From an uncultured Bradyrhizobium sp. (GTDB taxonomy: Bacteria; Pseudomonadota; Alphaproteobacteria; Rhizobiales; Xanthobacteraceae): a DNA stretch of 37,911 nt. Where the stretch lies: the NCBI RefSeq assembly GCF_936943645.1, contig NZ_CAKZJO010000109.1, positions 1 through 37,911 of the forward strand, given 5' to 3'. The stretch's first letter is position 1; each line of letters begins with the position of its first letter. The notes beneath the pieces were generated by a model, which ran no database searches, was not told the origin of the DNA, and saw only the letters and a list, made by a program, of their open reading frames with translations. This document shows positions 1-7,834 of the stretch, piece after piece. The position numbers and the translations under genes are program-made.

Positions 1-32
1 AACGCTCTGCCCCTTCTTCAATTCAGGTCTCG

Positions 33-137
33 GTCATTCCGGGATGCACCGTGAGGCGCAGGCCCGGAATCCATCGTGCGTCAGAGGCGGGCGGAGACAT
101 GGATTCCGGACTCTCGCTCCGCGAGCCCCGGAATGAC
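33..137. repeat. Nested intergenic palindrome (REP-like element)
   Basis: Two nested perfect inverted repeats are visible: GTCATTCCGGG at 33-43 pairs with CCCGGAATGAC at 127-137, and CCGGAATCCAT at 64-74 pairs with ATGGATTCCGG at 99-109. The element ends just before the stop codon of the dehydratase at 140, so it lies immediately 3' of that gene. Dispersed palindromes of this wording are common between genes in Bradyrhizobium-type genomes. It could fold in the dehydratase mRNA and protect its 3' end or stop transcription, but no T-run is present. Confidence 0.7.
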
Positions 138-139
138 GG

Positions 140-1123
140 TTAGGCCACCAGCTCGGCGAACAGATCCGCATCGACGTTGCCGCCAGAAAGCACGATGACG
201 ACGTTCTTGCCGGCGACATCGAGGCGGCCCGCGAGCAGCGCGGCAAGCCCGACCGCACCGCCCGGCTCGACCACGAGCTTCAGCTCGCGATAGGCAAAGG
301 CGACGGCGGCGCCGACTTCCTTGTCCGACGCGGTCACGCCGCGCGCGAGCAGCTTGCTGTTGATCGCGAACGTCATCTCGCCGGGGATCAGGGCCATCAG
401 CGCATCGCAGATGGTGCGGCCTGCGGGCGGATGCGGCTCGCGATGGCCGGCGCTCAGCGAGATGCCGTGATCGTCGAACGCCTCGGGCTCGGCCACGACG
501 ATCTCGGCGCGCGGATAGCGCGCCTTCACGGCCGTCGCGACGCCCGCGATCAGGCCGCCGCCGGATGCGGGCGCCACCACGATGTCGGGGCTGAGGCCGA
601 GGCCCGCCATGTCCTCCGCGATCTCGCGGCCGGCGGTGCCCTGCCCTGCAATCACGAATGGATCGTCATAGGGCCGCACCAGCGTCGCGCCGCGCTTCTC
701 GGCGATGCCCCGCGAGATCGCCTCGCGGTCGTCCTTGTCGCGATCATAGAGCACGACCTCGGCGCCATAGGATTTGGTGCGCTCGCGCTTGGACAGCGGC
801 GCATCCGCGGGCATCACGATGGTTGCCTGCATGTCGAGGATCTTTGCCGCCGCCGCCACGCCTTGTGCATGGTTGCCGGAGGAAAACGCGACCACGCCGC
901 CGGCGCGCTTGTCCTGCGGGATCGAGAACACCTTGTTGAAGGCACCGCGAAACTTGAAGGAGCCGGTGCGCTGGAGCATCTCGGGCTTCAAGAACACCTT
1001 CGCACCGACGCGCTCGTTGAGCACGGGAAAGGACAGCAGCGGGGTGCGGATGGCGTAGGGCGCGATCACGCGCGCTGCGGCGTCGATATCGGCGGGGCCG
1101 ATCGGGAGGAGCTGTTCGGTCAT
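140..1123 (-). CDS. Threonine/serine dehydratase (PLP fold type II)
   Basis: A 327-residue PLP enzyme of the threonine ammonia-lyase / serine racemase family. It would deaminate L-threonine to 2-oxobutanoate, or serine to pyruvate, in the cytosol. The cofactor lysine is K57 in the SFKFRGA motif. The substrate loop SSGNHAQG and the glycine-rich phosphate-binding loop PASGGGLIAG follow, and the C-terminus carries the SGGN motif. There is no C-terminal ACT domain, so this is the short catabolic or racemase-like form rather than the isoleucine-inhibited biosynthetic IlvA. The ATG at 1123 is the only sensible start because the family's N-terminus follows directly. It is transcribed alone on the minus strand. 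Exact substrate preference cannot be read from sequence. Confidence 0.9.
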   Translation of the reverse strand: MTEQLLPIGPADIDAAARVIAPYAIRTPLLSFPVLNERVGAKVFLKPEMLQRTGSFKFRGAFNKVFSIPQDKRAGGVVAFSSGNHAQGVAAAAKILDMQATIVMPADAPLSKRERTKSYGAEVVLYDRDKDDREAISRGIAEKRGATLVRPYDDPFVIAGQGTAGREIAEDMAGLGLSPDIVVAPASGGGLIAGVATAVKARYPRAEIVVAEPEAFDDHGISLSAGHREPHPPAGRTICDALMALIPGEMTFAINSKLLARGVTASDKEVGAAVAFAYRELKLVVEPGGAVGLAALLAGRLDVAGKNVVIVLSGGNVDADLFAELVA

Positions 1124-1188
1124 GGCCGAATGTTATCGCGGCCGATGAGGCCCGGGCAAGACACCTCAGCGCGAGGATTCTGTCCTCT

Positions 1189-2232
1189 TCAGGCCACGAA
1201 GCGAGGCTGTTCCGCGCCGTTTCGGCCCGGCAGCACCGCGCCGACCGCCAAAATGCTGTCGATAAAGACCCTGGCCGAGGCCTCCCAGGTGTAATTGGCG
1301 GCGAAGGCGACGCAGTCCTGCCGGGAGACCCCCAGCGCCGTGAAGCAGGCATTGCGCAGATCGTGGTCGAGCGCGCCGACCGGGGCATCGCCGATCACGT
1401 CACGCGGCCCCTTCACCGGGAAGGCCGCCACCGGCAGGCCGCTGGCGAGAGCTTCCAGTAGAACGAGGCCGAACGTGTCGGTCTTGCTCGGGAAGACGAA
1501 CACGTCGGCGGCCGCATAGATGTCCGCCAGTTCCTCGCCGTGCTTTTCGCCCAGGAAGATCGCGTCGGGATAGGCCTCTTCCAGCGCGGCGCGTGCCGGA
1601 CCGTCACCGACGATCACCTTGGTGCCGGGCAGATCGAGGTCGAGGAAAGCTTCGAGGTTCTTCTCTACAGCGATGCGGCCGACCGATAGGAACACCGGTG
1701 CCGGCAGGCAGAGATCGACGGCGCGCGGGTGGAACAGGCCGGTATCGACGCCACGGGGCCAGAGCAGGACATTGTCAAAGCCGCGCTCGGTCAGCTCGCG
1801 GGCGAGCGCCGGCGTGGCCGCCATCACGGCTCGGCTGGGCGCATGGAAACGGCGCAGCGCCCGCCAGATCAGCGAGCCCGGCACCGGCACGCGCGCACGG
1901 ACATATTCGGGGAAGCGGGTGTGGAAGCTGGTCGTGAACGGCAGCTTGCGCTGGCGGCAATAGCGGCGAACCATCAGGCCGATCGGCCCTTCGGTCGCAA
2001 TGTGGATGCTGTCGGGCCGCGCCTCCTGGATCAGCTTCGCGATCCGTGCCGGGCGGGGCATCGCCAGGCGCACGTCGCGATAGCTCGGCATTGCGAAGGT
2101 GCGGAAGGATTGCGGCGTCAGGAACGTGAAGTCGGCGCCGAGCCCTTCGGCGGCGTCTGCAAGCTTGGTCAGCGTCCGAACCACACCGTTGACTTGCGGG
2201 TGCCAGGCGTCGGTCGCGACCAGGATGCGCAT
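1189..2232 (-). CDS. GT4 glycosyltransferase (Agt/MgtA-like), second gene of a lipid-remodelling operon
   Basis: A GT-B glycosyltransferase of family 4, 347 residues from this start. The N-terminus (MRILVATDAWHPQVNGVV) is typical of MgtA/SQD2-like lipid glycosyltransferases. The donor-binding motif reads DTFGLVLLE, with Asp in place of the first Glu of EX7E, as seen in several members of this branch. The ATG at 2232 is preferred over the one at 2265 because GGAGG lies 7 nt upstream and the longer form would run into the preceding gene. It follows the PlcP-like gene by 13 bp. In other alpha- and marine proteobacteria a plcP-agt pair replaces phospholipids with glycolipids under phosphate starvation. 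Transfer of Glc or GlcA to diacylglycerol is therefore the expected activity (inference). Confidence 0.85.
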   Translation of the reverse strand: MRILVATDAWHPQVNGVVRTLTKLADAAEGLGADFTFLTPQSFRTFAMPSYRDVRLAMPRPARIAKLIQEARPDSIHIATEGPIGLMVRRYCRQRKLPFTTSFHTRFPEYVRARVPVPGSLIWRALRRFHAPSRAVMAATPALARELTERGFDNVLLWPRGVDTGLFHPRAVDLCLPAPVFLSVGRIAVEKNLEAFLDLDLPGTKVIVGDGPARAALEEAYPDAIFLGEKHGEELADIYAAADVFVFPSKTDTFGLVLLEALASGLPVAAFPVKGPRDVIGDAPVGALDHDLRNACFTALGVSRQDCVAFAANYTWEASARVFIDSILAVGAVLPGRNGAEQPRFVA

Positions 2233-2245
2233 CAGGCAGCCTCCG

Positions 2246-3043
2246 TTATGCAGCCCTGGCTGCAACCTGCGGGACGGTTGCCGGCTTCTGCAGATGATCC
2301 GCCCAGGTGATGATCTCGAAATGACCGTCGTCGTGCTCGACGAGCGCCGTGCAGCTCTCGACCCAGTCGCCGCAATTCATGTAGCGAATGCCGCCCTCGT
2401 CGCGGATCACGGCGTAGTGGATGTGGCCGCAGATCACGCCGTCGGCGTCGTGACGGCGGGCCTCGGCGGCCAGCGCCTGCTCGAACGCGCCGATATAGTT
2501 GACGGCGTTCTTGACCTTCTGCTTGGCCCATTGCGACAACGACCAATAGGGCACCTTGAACAGGCGGCGGAAGAAGTTGACGAAGCGATTCATCTGGATC
2601 GCGAAGTCGTAGGCCTTGTCGCCGAGATGGGCGAGCCAGCGCGCGTTCTGCACCACGAGATCGAAGATGTCGCCGTGGATGACGAGATAGCGCTTGCCGT
2701 CCGCGCCGGTGTGGACGGTGTTTTCGACCACGTCGATGCCGCCGAAATGCGTGCCGTAATAATTGCGCAGGAACTCGTCGTGATTGCCGGGAATGTAGAT
2801 GACCTTGGCGCCCTTGCGCGCCTTGCGCAAAAGCTTCTGTACGAGGTCGTTGTGGGATTGCGGCCAGTGCCAGCTCGATTTCAGGGCCCAGCCATCGACG
2901 ATGTCGCCGACCAGATAGATCGTGTCGGCGTCGTGGTAACGCAGGAAGTCGAGCAGAAGATCGGCTTGAGAACCGCGGGCTCCGAGATGAACGTCGGAGA
3001 TGAACAACGTGCGAAAGCGCCGCTCCGGGCTCTCGTCACTCAC
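2246..3043 (-). CDS. plcP: PlcP-like metallophosphoesterase (phospholipase C type)
   Basis: A calcineurin-like phosphoesterase of about 265 residues with the full metal set: D17 and H19 (SDVHLG), D47 (VGDIVDGW), N87-H88-D89 (PGNHDE), the IHGD motif near 123, and GHIH at 206-209. Automatic annotation usually calls this family UDP-2,3-diacylglucosamine diphosphatase (LpxH). I favour PlcP, the intracellular phospholipase C of Sinorhizobium that releases diacylglycerol from phosphatidylcholine during phosphate limitation. Reasons are the glycosyltransferase 13 bp downstream and the Pho box upstream. The start is chosen as GTG at 3043, which has GGGAAG about 7 nt upstream and lies downstream of the promoter predicted from the Pho box. 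ATG at 3058 (five residues longer) is the alternative. Confidence 0.8.
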   Translation of the reverse strand: MSDESPERRFRTLFISDVHLGARGSQADLLLDFLRYHDADTIYLVGDIVDGWALKSSWHWPQSHNDLVQKLLRKARKGAKVIYIPGNHDEFLRNYYGTHFGGIDVVENTVHTGADGKRYLVIHGDIFDLVVQNARWLAHLGDKAYDFAIQMNRFVNFFRRLFKVPYWSLSQWAKQKVKNAVNYIGAFEQALAAEARRHDADGVICGHIHYAVIRDEGGIRYMNCGDWVESCTALVEHDDGHFEIITWADHLQKPATVPQVAARAA

Positions 3044-3081
3044 ATCGTAACTTCCCATGCGCCAACCCGTAACAATGTCCC

Positions 3082-3099
3082 ATGACAGGGGGATGACCA
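3082..3099 (-). promoter_or_regulatory. Candidate PhoB box upstream of plcP
   Basis: On the minus strand the sequence reads TGGTCAT-CCCC-CTGTCAT. These are two 7-bp direct repeats separated by 4 bp, as in the PhoB consensus (CTGTCAT-N4-CTGTCAT). The second half-site is perfect and the first matches 5 of 7. It sits about 40 bp upstream of the GTG start of the PlcP-like gene. A weak -10 (TACGGG) lies 10 bp after the second repeat, the spacing seen in phoA-type promoters. This predicts induction of the plcP-glycosyltransferase operon by phosphate starvation. Confidence 0.6.
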
Positions 3100-3209
3100 A
3101 TTGAACCCTTGAGGCACCCTCGGATACGAATCAAACTTCGCCTCGCCCTCCCCGCGAATATCAGTCGCATGCGACAATCAGGCGACATGGTGCCGCAGCG
3201 CAGCCTCTT

Positions 3210-3242
3210 ACCCTCCCCCTCCAGGGCCCTCCAGGGGAGGGT
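3210..3242. repeat. Short intergenic inverted repeat downstream of thiD
   Basis: ACCCTCCCC at 3210-3218 pairs with GGGGAGGGT at 3234-3242, with a GGGCCC core between them. It lies between thiD (ends 3306) and the plcP promoter region. It could act as a transcription stop for thiD, although no T-tract follows on the minus strand. Otherwise it is a dispersed C/G-rich palindrome. Confidence 0.4.
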
Positions 3243-3305
3243 GAACGAGCCACCACGCGCGTGCGCTCAATAGATTGATGACCCGCTTCCGCGTATGGCC
3301 CCGCG

Positions 3306-4106
3306 TCAGTAGAACCTGTGGAAATGATGGACCGGGCCGTGGCCGTGTCCGACGTTGAAGCGGTCGGCGGCGCCGATCGCGGCACTGATCCAGGCCTTGG
3401 CATTGCGCACGGCGCTTGCCAGATCCTCGCCCTTGGCCAGCCCCGCCGCGACCGCCGAGGACAGCGAGCAGCCGGTGCCATGGGTGTTGCGGGTCGCCAC
3501 GCGGGCCGCGGTCAGCGCGAGCGCATTGTCTGCATCGACGAGATAATCGGTGCTCTCGGCCCCCTCGCCGTGCCCGCCCTTGATCAGGACCGCGCGGCAG
3601 CCCAGCGCCAGCAGGCGCCGCCCCTGGCTTTCGATCTCGGCCTCGCTTCGTGCGACCGGCTCGTCGAGCAGAGCCGCGGCCTCCGGCAGATTGGGCGTGA
3701 TCACCGAAGCCAGCGGCATCAGCCTGGTGCGCAGGGCGTCGACGGCCTCGGCGGCCAGCAGGCGGTCGCCGGAGGTCGCCACCATCACGGGATCGAGCAC
3801 GATGTGCTTCGGCTTCCAGCGCAACAGCGCGGAGGCGATGGCATCGATGCTTTCGACCTGGGCCACCATGCCGATCTTCACGGCGCCAACGTCGAGATCG
3901 GAGAACACGGCATCGATCTGCGCCGTGACGAACTCCGCCGGAACGGCGTGGATGCCGGTGACGCCACGCGTGTTCTGCGCGGTCAAGGCGGTGATGGCGG
4001 AAGCGCCATAGACGCCAAGCGCAGCAAAAGTCTTCAGATCGGCCTGAATGCCGGCGCCGCCGCTGGAGTCGGAACCGGCGATGGTGAGCGCAACCGGGGT
4101 CGTCAT
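3306..4106 (-). CDS. thiD: Hydroxymethylpyrimidine/phosphomethylpyrimidine kinase
   Basis: A ribokinase-fold kinase of 266 residues, the usual ThiD length. It phosphorylates HMP and then HMP-phosphate to HMP-diphosphate for thiamine synthesis. Visible signatures are the N-terminal substrate loop AGSDSSGGAGIQADLK (about 10-25), the LDPVMVATSGDRLL segment, the ITPNLPEA motif, and the anion-hole/catalytic motif THGTGCSLSSA with Cys213. The ATG at 4106 is chosen because MTTPVALTIAGSDS is the conserved N-terminus; translation from further upstream adds non-conserved residues. No other thiamine gene is nearby. It is divergent from the hybrid kinase. Confidence 0.95.
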   Translation of the reverse strand: MTTPVALTIAGSDSSGGAGIQADLKTFAALGVYGASAITALTAQNTRGVTGIHAVPAEFVTAQIDAVFSDLDVGAVKIGMVAQVESIDAIASALLRWKPKHIVLDPVMVATSGDRLLAAEAVDALRTRLMPLASVITPNLPEAAALLDEPVARSEAEIESQGRRLLALGCRAVLIKGGHGEGAESTDYLVDADNALALTAARVATRNTHGTGCSLSSAVAAGLAKGEDLASAVRNAKAWISAAIGAADRFNVGHGHGPVHHFHRFY

Positions 4107-4414
4107 CGCAGGGTCCATGTGTTGGATGGGAACGCCATGGCCCGTCCTAGCGCGACCTTGGAACTCCAGCAAGCTCTGCCGAGCCGCCTTCGGCCGCAAA
4201 CCGCGACAGCGCGTGTTCCCGCAATGCGCGGGCGGAACTTGGCCTCCGCGCAGCAATGGCGCGGTCATGAAAATGCAACCGCGGCGAACCCTTGGTATAG
4301 TCGCGAACTGCTTCGCCGATGCGTGAGACGTCAGTGGTGGAACTGTCCGGCGACAACGAGGTCGCGGGCCGCCCGGTCCGCAAGCCGCCTGGAATGGAAT
4401 CTTTGGGTGGAACG
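4107..4414. other. Divergent intergenic region between thiD and the hybrid kinase
   Basis: About 300 bp without a supported gene. A -10-like TATAGT lies at 4296-4301 on the plus strand, but no convincing -35 is found 16-18 bp upstream. If it is used, transcription would start near 4308. That would leave the in-frame ATG at 4319 almost without a leader and favour the later starts (4394 or 4415) for the kinase. No thiamine riboswitch (THI box) was recognised upstream of thiD. Confidence 0.35.
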
Positions 4415-6397
4415 ATGCTGGCCTTTTTTGAACGTCTTCTCGACTCCTCCATGCTCTCGCCCCACGGCATCTGCCTGTTGTGGGAGCCCGAGCTGATCTG
4501 GCTTCACGTCGTATCCGACGCCTGCATCGCGGCCGCCTATTTCTCGATCCCGTTTGCGCTCGCGATCCTCGTCACCAAGCGGCGCGATCTCAAATTCGGC
4601 TGGGTCTATTGGGCCTTCGCGATCTTCATCATGGCGTGCGGCCTCACGCATGTGCTGTCGATCTACACGCTCTGGGTCCCGGTCTACGGCATCGAGGGCA
4701 TCGTCAAGGCGGCAACCGCAGTGGCGTCCGTGATGACGGCGGGCGCGCTCTGGCCGCTGCTGCCGAAGATCCTGACGATCCCCTCGCCGTTCGAGCTGCG
4801 GCAGGTCCAGGCCGCGCTCGAGGAAGAGGAAATCAAGAGCCGTGACGCCACGCTGCTGCTCCAGCAGGTCAGGGACGCGCAGCGCGCGATGCGTGACAGC
4901 ATGGCGCGCCTCACGGCCATCGTCGAGACCGCGGTCGACGGCGTCATCCTGTTCGACGCGCAGGACCGCATCCTGCTGTTCAATCCGGCCTGCGAGCGCC
5001 TGTTCGGCTACGAAGCCGACGAAGTGATGGGCCGGAACGTCCGGATGCTGATGCCCGAGGCGGGCGGCGCCGCGCCCGACGGCCCGGCAAGGCAGTTCGC
5101 GACCGCCGGCGAGGCCACCGGCCTGCGCAAGGACGGATCGACCTTTCCGATGGACCTGTCGGTCGGTCAGGCGCGGCAGGACGGCGAATTGATCTTCGTC
5201 GGCATCGTGCACGATTTGACCGCACGCAAGCTGACCGAGCAGCAGCTCCAGCAGGCGCAGAAGATGGAGACGGTCGGCCAGCTCTCCGGCGGCATCGCGC
5301 ACGACTTCAACAATCTGCTCACCGTCATCATCGGAAATGCCGAGCATCTGAGCGAGCAGCTCAAGGCGAGGCCCGATTTGCGGCGCTTTGCCGACGACAT
5401 CTCGCAGTCGGGAGAACGGGGGGCCGAGCTGACGCAGCGGCTGCTCGCCTTCAGTCGCCGTCAATTGCTGCAGCCGCAGACGATCGATTGCCGGAGCCTG
5501 CTCGAATCCATGTTCAAGCTGCTCAAACGCACCTTGCGCGAAGACATCGAGATCAAGACAGGCTCAGGGCTAGGCACCATCCAGGCCTTCGCCGACCGCG
5601 CCCAGCTCGAATCGGCCGTGCTCAATCTCGCGCTCAACGCCCAGGATGCCATGCCGGCCGGAGGCAGCCTGACCCTGAGCACGGAGTTGACGACGCTGGA
5701 CGACGACTATCGCATGCTTCACCCCGAAGTCGCGGCCGGGACTTACGCGTTGATCTCGATCACCGACGACGGCGAAGGCATGACGCCGGAGGTCGCCCGG
5801 CGCGCCTTCGAACCGTTCTTCACCACCAAAGAGGTCGGCAAAGGCTCGGGTCTCGGCCTCAGCATGGTCTATGGCTTTGCCAAGCAATCGGGCGGCCATG
5901 TTACGATCTACAGCGAGGCGGGCCTCGGGACGACCGTCCGGATCTACCTGCCCCGCGCGGATGCCGGGCCATCACAGGCCGAGCTTTCCGATGCCGAGGA
6001 CGCGGCGCCGCGCGGATACGAGACGATCCTGATTGCCGAGGACGACCCGTTCGTTCGGTCTTCCGCCATTCGCAGGGTGGAAGCCCTGGGGTATCGGGTC
6101 GTTGCCGCGGTCAATGGCAAGGAGGCCCTGCAGCAGCTGCGCACCGACCCCAGCATCGACATGCTGTTCACCGACATCGTGATGCCCGGCGGCATGAGCG
6201 GCTGGGACCTCGCCGACCAGGCGCGGCGGATTCGCCCCTCACTGCCGGTCCTGTTCACCTCGGGCTACGCGCTGGAGACCCTGGTCGAGCAGGGCCAGGC
6301 GCATGCGCAGGCGATCGTGCTGACCAAGCCCTACCGCAAGATCGAGCTCGCCCAGCGGCTCAGAGAGGCGTTCGCGGCAGCGCCCGTGGCGTCTTGA
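4415..6397 (+). CDS. Hybrid histidine kinase with ethylene-receptor-like (ETR1-type) membrane sensor
   Basis: About 660 residues from the ATG at 4415 (GGTGG just upstream; in-frame ATGs at 4319 and 4394 are possible). Domain order: three membrane helices at about 26-52, 59-86 and 95-119; a short coiled coil; a PAS domain at about 164-270; a histidine kinase core with phospho-acceptor H296 in GGIAHDFNNLL and an HATPase domain (N408, DDGEGM, GKGSGLGL); and a receiver domain with phospho-acceptor D587 and K638. The sensor resembles plant ETR1. D35 and Y42 lie in SDACIAAAYFSIP, and C75 and H79 in ACGLTH. Their spacing equals ETR1 D25, Y32, C65 and H69, the residues that hold copper and ethylene. 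ETR1's GAF domain is replaced by PAS. Ethylene sensing is an inference; the residue match is observed. Confidence 0.9.
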   Translation: MLAFFERLLDSSMLSPHGICLLWEPELIWLHVVSDACIAAAYFSIPFALAILVTKRRDLKFGWVYWAFAIFIMACGLTHVLSIYTLWVPVYGIEGIVKAATAVASVMTAGALWPLLPKILTIPSPFELRQVQAALEEEEIKSRDATLLLQQVRDAQRAMRDSMARLTAIVETAVDGVILFDAQDRILLFNPACERLFGYEADEVMGRNVRMLMPEAGGAAPDGPARQFATAGEATGLRKDGSTFPMDLSVGQARQDGELIFVGIVHDLTARKLTEQQLQQAQKMETVGQLSGGIAHDFNNLLTVIIGNAEHLSEQLKARPDLRRFADDISQSGERGAELTQRLLAFSRRQLLQPQTIDCRSLLESMFKLLKRTLREDIEIKTGSGLGTIQAFADRAQLESAVLNLALNAQDAMPAGGSLTLSTELTTLDDDYRMLHPEVAAGTYALISITDDGEGMTPEVARRAFEPFFTTKEVGKGSGLGLSMVYGFAKQSGGHVTIYSEAGLGTTVRIYLPRADAGPSQAELSDAEDAAPRGYETILIAEDDPFVRSSAIRRVEALGYRVVAAVNGKEALQQLRTDPSIDMLFTDIVMPGGMSGWDLADQARRIRPSLPVLFTSGYALETLVEQGQAHAQAIVLTKPYRKIELAQRLREAFAAAPVAS

Positions 6398-6473
6398 AAC
6401 CCAGCAAGTGTGCTTGCTAAATCCTGCCGGTTTTGGCCTATTGGCCACCAGATATGCTCTTGGAGTGCCCGCG

Positions 6474-6719
6474 ATGGTTCCTTTCTTCGTTCAGATCAAA
6501 TGCAAGCTCGGCCAGTCCTATACGGTGGCCAATGCGCTGGCCGAAGCCGAGATCGCGTCCGAGATCTACTCCACGGCCGGCCAATACGACCTCCTGGTGA
6601 AGTTCTACGTCGACAAGGACACCGACATCGGCCATTTCGTCAACGAGAAGGTGCAGGTGCTGCCGGGCATCCAGGACACCCTCACCATCATCACCTTCAA
6701 GGCGTTCGGCGCGAGCTGA
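6474..6719 (+). CDS. Stand-alone Lrp/AsnC ligand-binding (RAM) domain protein
   Basis: An 81-residue protein consisting only of the C-terminal RAM/SIRAL domain of Lrp/AsnC regulators, without a helix-turn-helix. The sequence runs from MVPFFVQIKCKLGQ through the GQYDLLVKFYVD strand to the LPGIQDTLTIITFKAF end. The ATG at 6474 is preceded by GGAG 8 nt upstream, which excludes longer starts. Such proteins bind small ligands, often amino acids, and form dimers or octamers; some modulate full-length Lrp proteins. It lies 76 bp behind the hybrid kinase on the same strand, so read-through is possible, but no functional link is known. Confidence 0.88.
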   Translation: MVPFFVQIKCKLGQSYTVANALAEAEIASEIYSTAGQYDLLVKFYVDKDTDIGHFVNEKVQVLPGIQDTLTIITFKAFGAS

Positions 6720-6728
6720 GTTCGCGCG

Positions 6729-7679
6729 CTACCCGGCTTCCTTGCCGGTTTCCTTGCCGGCTTCCTTGCGTTTGGGCCGCGGCGGACCTTCCACGGGCGG
6801 CAGCGATTTGAGGTACTCCGCCATTGCGGCAATATCCTCGTCGGACAATTGCGAGGTGTTCTTGATCACGCGGGTCATCGCGCCGCCGACGCTGTCGCCG
6901 TCGGGCAATTCGCCGTTCTTGAGGAAATAGGCGATATCCTTCACGCTCCATTCGCCGAGGCGCTTCTGGGTGATGTTGGGCACCCAGCCCTCGCCTTCCG
7001 GATTGGGGCCGCCGGCGAAGCGCTGGCCGGAGATGATGCCGCCGAGCGCGTTGCGCGGGCTGTGGCATTCGGCGCAATGGCCAAAGCTGTTGACGAGATA
7101 GGCGCCGCGATTGAATTGCGGCGACCTGGTGCCGTCGGCAACAAGCGGCTTGTCGTCGAGAAACAGGAATTTCCAGATGCCGACATTGCGCCGGATGTTG
7201 AAGGGAAACCGCATGTCGTGGTCGCGCACTTTGCCGGTCACGGGTGGCAGCGTCTTCAGATAGGCGAAGAGATCGAGCACGTCCTCGCGCCTGGCATGCT
7301 GATAGGACGTGTAGGGAAAGGCGGGGAAATAATGCTGCCCGCCCGGCGACACGCCTGATATCACCGCGTTGACGAAGTCGCCCTCCGTCCATTTGCCGAT
7401 GCCGTCGTTCGGATCGGGCGAGATGTTCGGCGCGTAGAACGTTCCGAACGGCGACTTGATCGCGACGCCGCCGCCGAGCTTGACGCGATCGGGCTGGTCG
7501 GGCGTGGCATGGCAGGAGGCGCAGCCCCCGGCATTGAACATGGTCTCGCCATTGGCGAGGTTGGCCACATGGGCCGGCGCGTTGCCGGCGGCGGCCACCA
7601 CCGGCGCGCTGAGCCACCAATAGACGCCCAAGCCAGCGACCAGTGCGAGCAGTCCTGCGAGAATTGTTCGTTGCAGCAT
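6729..7679 (-). CDS. Diheme c-type cytochrome
   Basis: 316 residues. An N-terminal hydrophobic segment (about 5-30) acts as signal peptide or anchor. Two cytochrome c domains follow, with heme motifs CASCH (C53, C56, H57) and CAECH (C202, C205, H206). Typical distal-methionine regions such as YLKSLPP come near the C-terminus. It resembles the diheme cytochrome subunits of periplasmic alcohol, gluconate or aldehyde dehydrogenases, but no flavin or quinoprotein partner is adjacent. Location would be periplasmic or bound to the inner membrane. The C-terminus is a Lys/Glu/Gly-rich tail encoded by a 12-bp tandem repeat. The stop lies only 9 bp from the end of the convergent RAM-domain gene. Confidence 0.88.
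   Translation of the reverse strand: MLQRTILAGLLALVAGLGVYWWLSAPVVAAAGNAPAHVANLANGETMFNAGGCASCHATPDQPDRVKLGGGVAIKSPFGTFYAPNISPDPNDGIGKWTEGDFVNAVISGVSPGGQHYFPAFPYTSYQHARREDVLDLFAYLKTLPPVTGKVRDHDMRFPFNIRRNVGIWKFLFLDDKPLVADGTRSPQFNRGAYLVNSFGHCAECHSPRNALGGIISGQRFAGGPNPEGEGWVPNITQKRLGEWSVKDIAYFLKNGELPDGDSVGGAMTRVIKNTSQLSDEDIAAMAEYLKSLPPVEGPPRPKRKEAGKETGKEAG
6735..6770. repeat. Three-copy 12-bp tandem repeat inside the diheme cytochrome gene
   Basis: GGCTTCCTTGCC, GGTTTCCTTGCC and GGCTTCCTTGCG lie head to tail at 6735-6746, 6747-6758 and 6759-6770. On the minus strand they encode the repeated tail KEAGKETGKEAG at the extreme C-terminus of the cytochrome. Copy number could vary between strains without shifting the frame. 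Confidence 0.85.
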
Positions 7680-7834
7680 GCGGATCCATTCACTCGTCGC
7701 GGCGAACCTAAGGCCGATGTCGTCGCGGCTCCAACCACGAAGAATTTAGCCCGCCCCGCCCGGAAACGGGAATAAACTGAAATGCCGGCTGTTGGAAGTT
7801 TGGCAGCCCGAACGGGTTCAGCAGGGAGAACGTC

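Noticed and set aside
2246..3043. Call as LpxH (UDP-2,3-diacylglucosamine diphosphatase)
   Set aside because: The motifs fit the broad phosphoesterase family, but the Pho box, the adjacent GT4 gene and the use of LpxI by most alphaproteobacteria favour PlcP. LpxH remains only a fallback.
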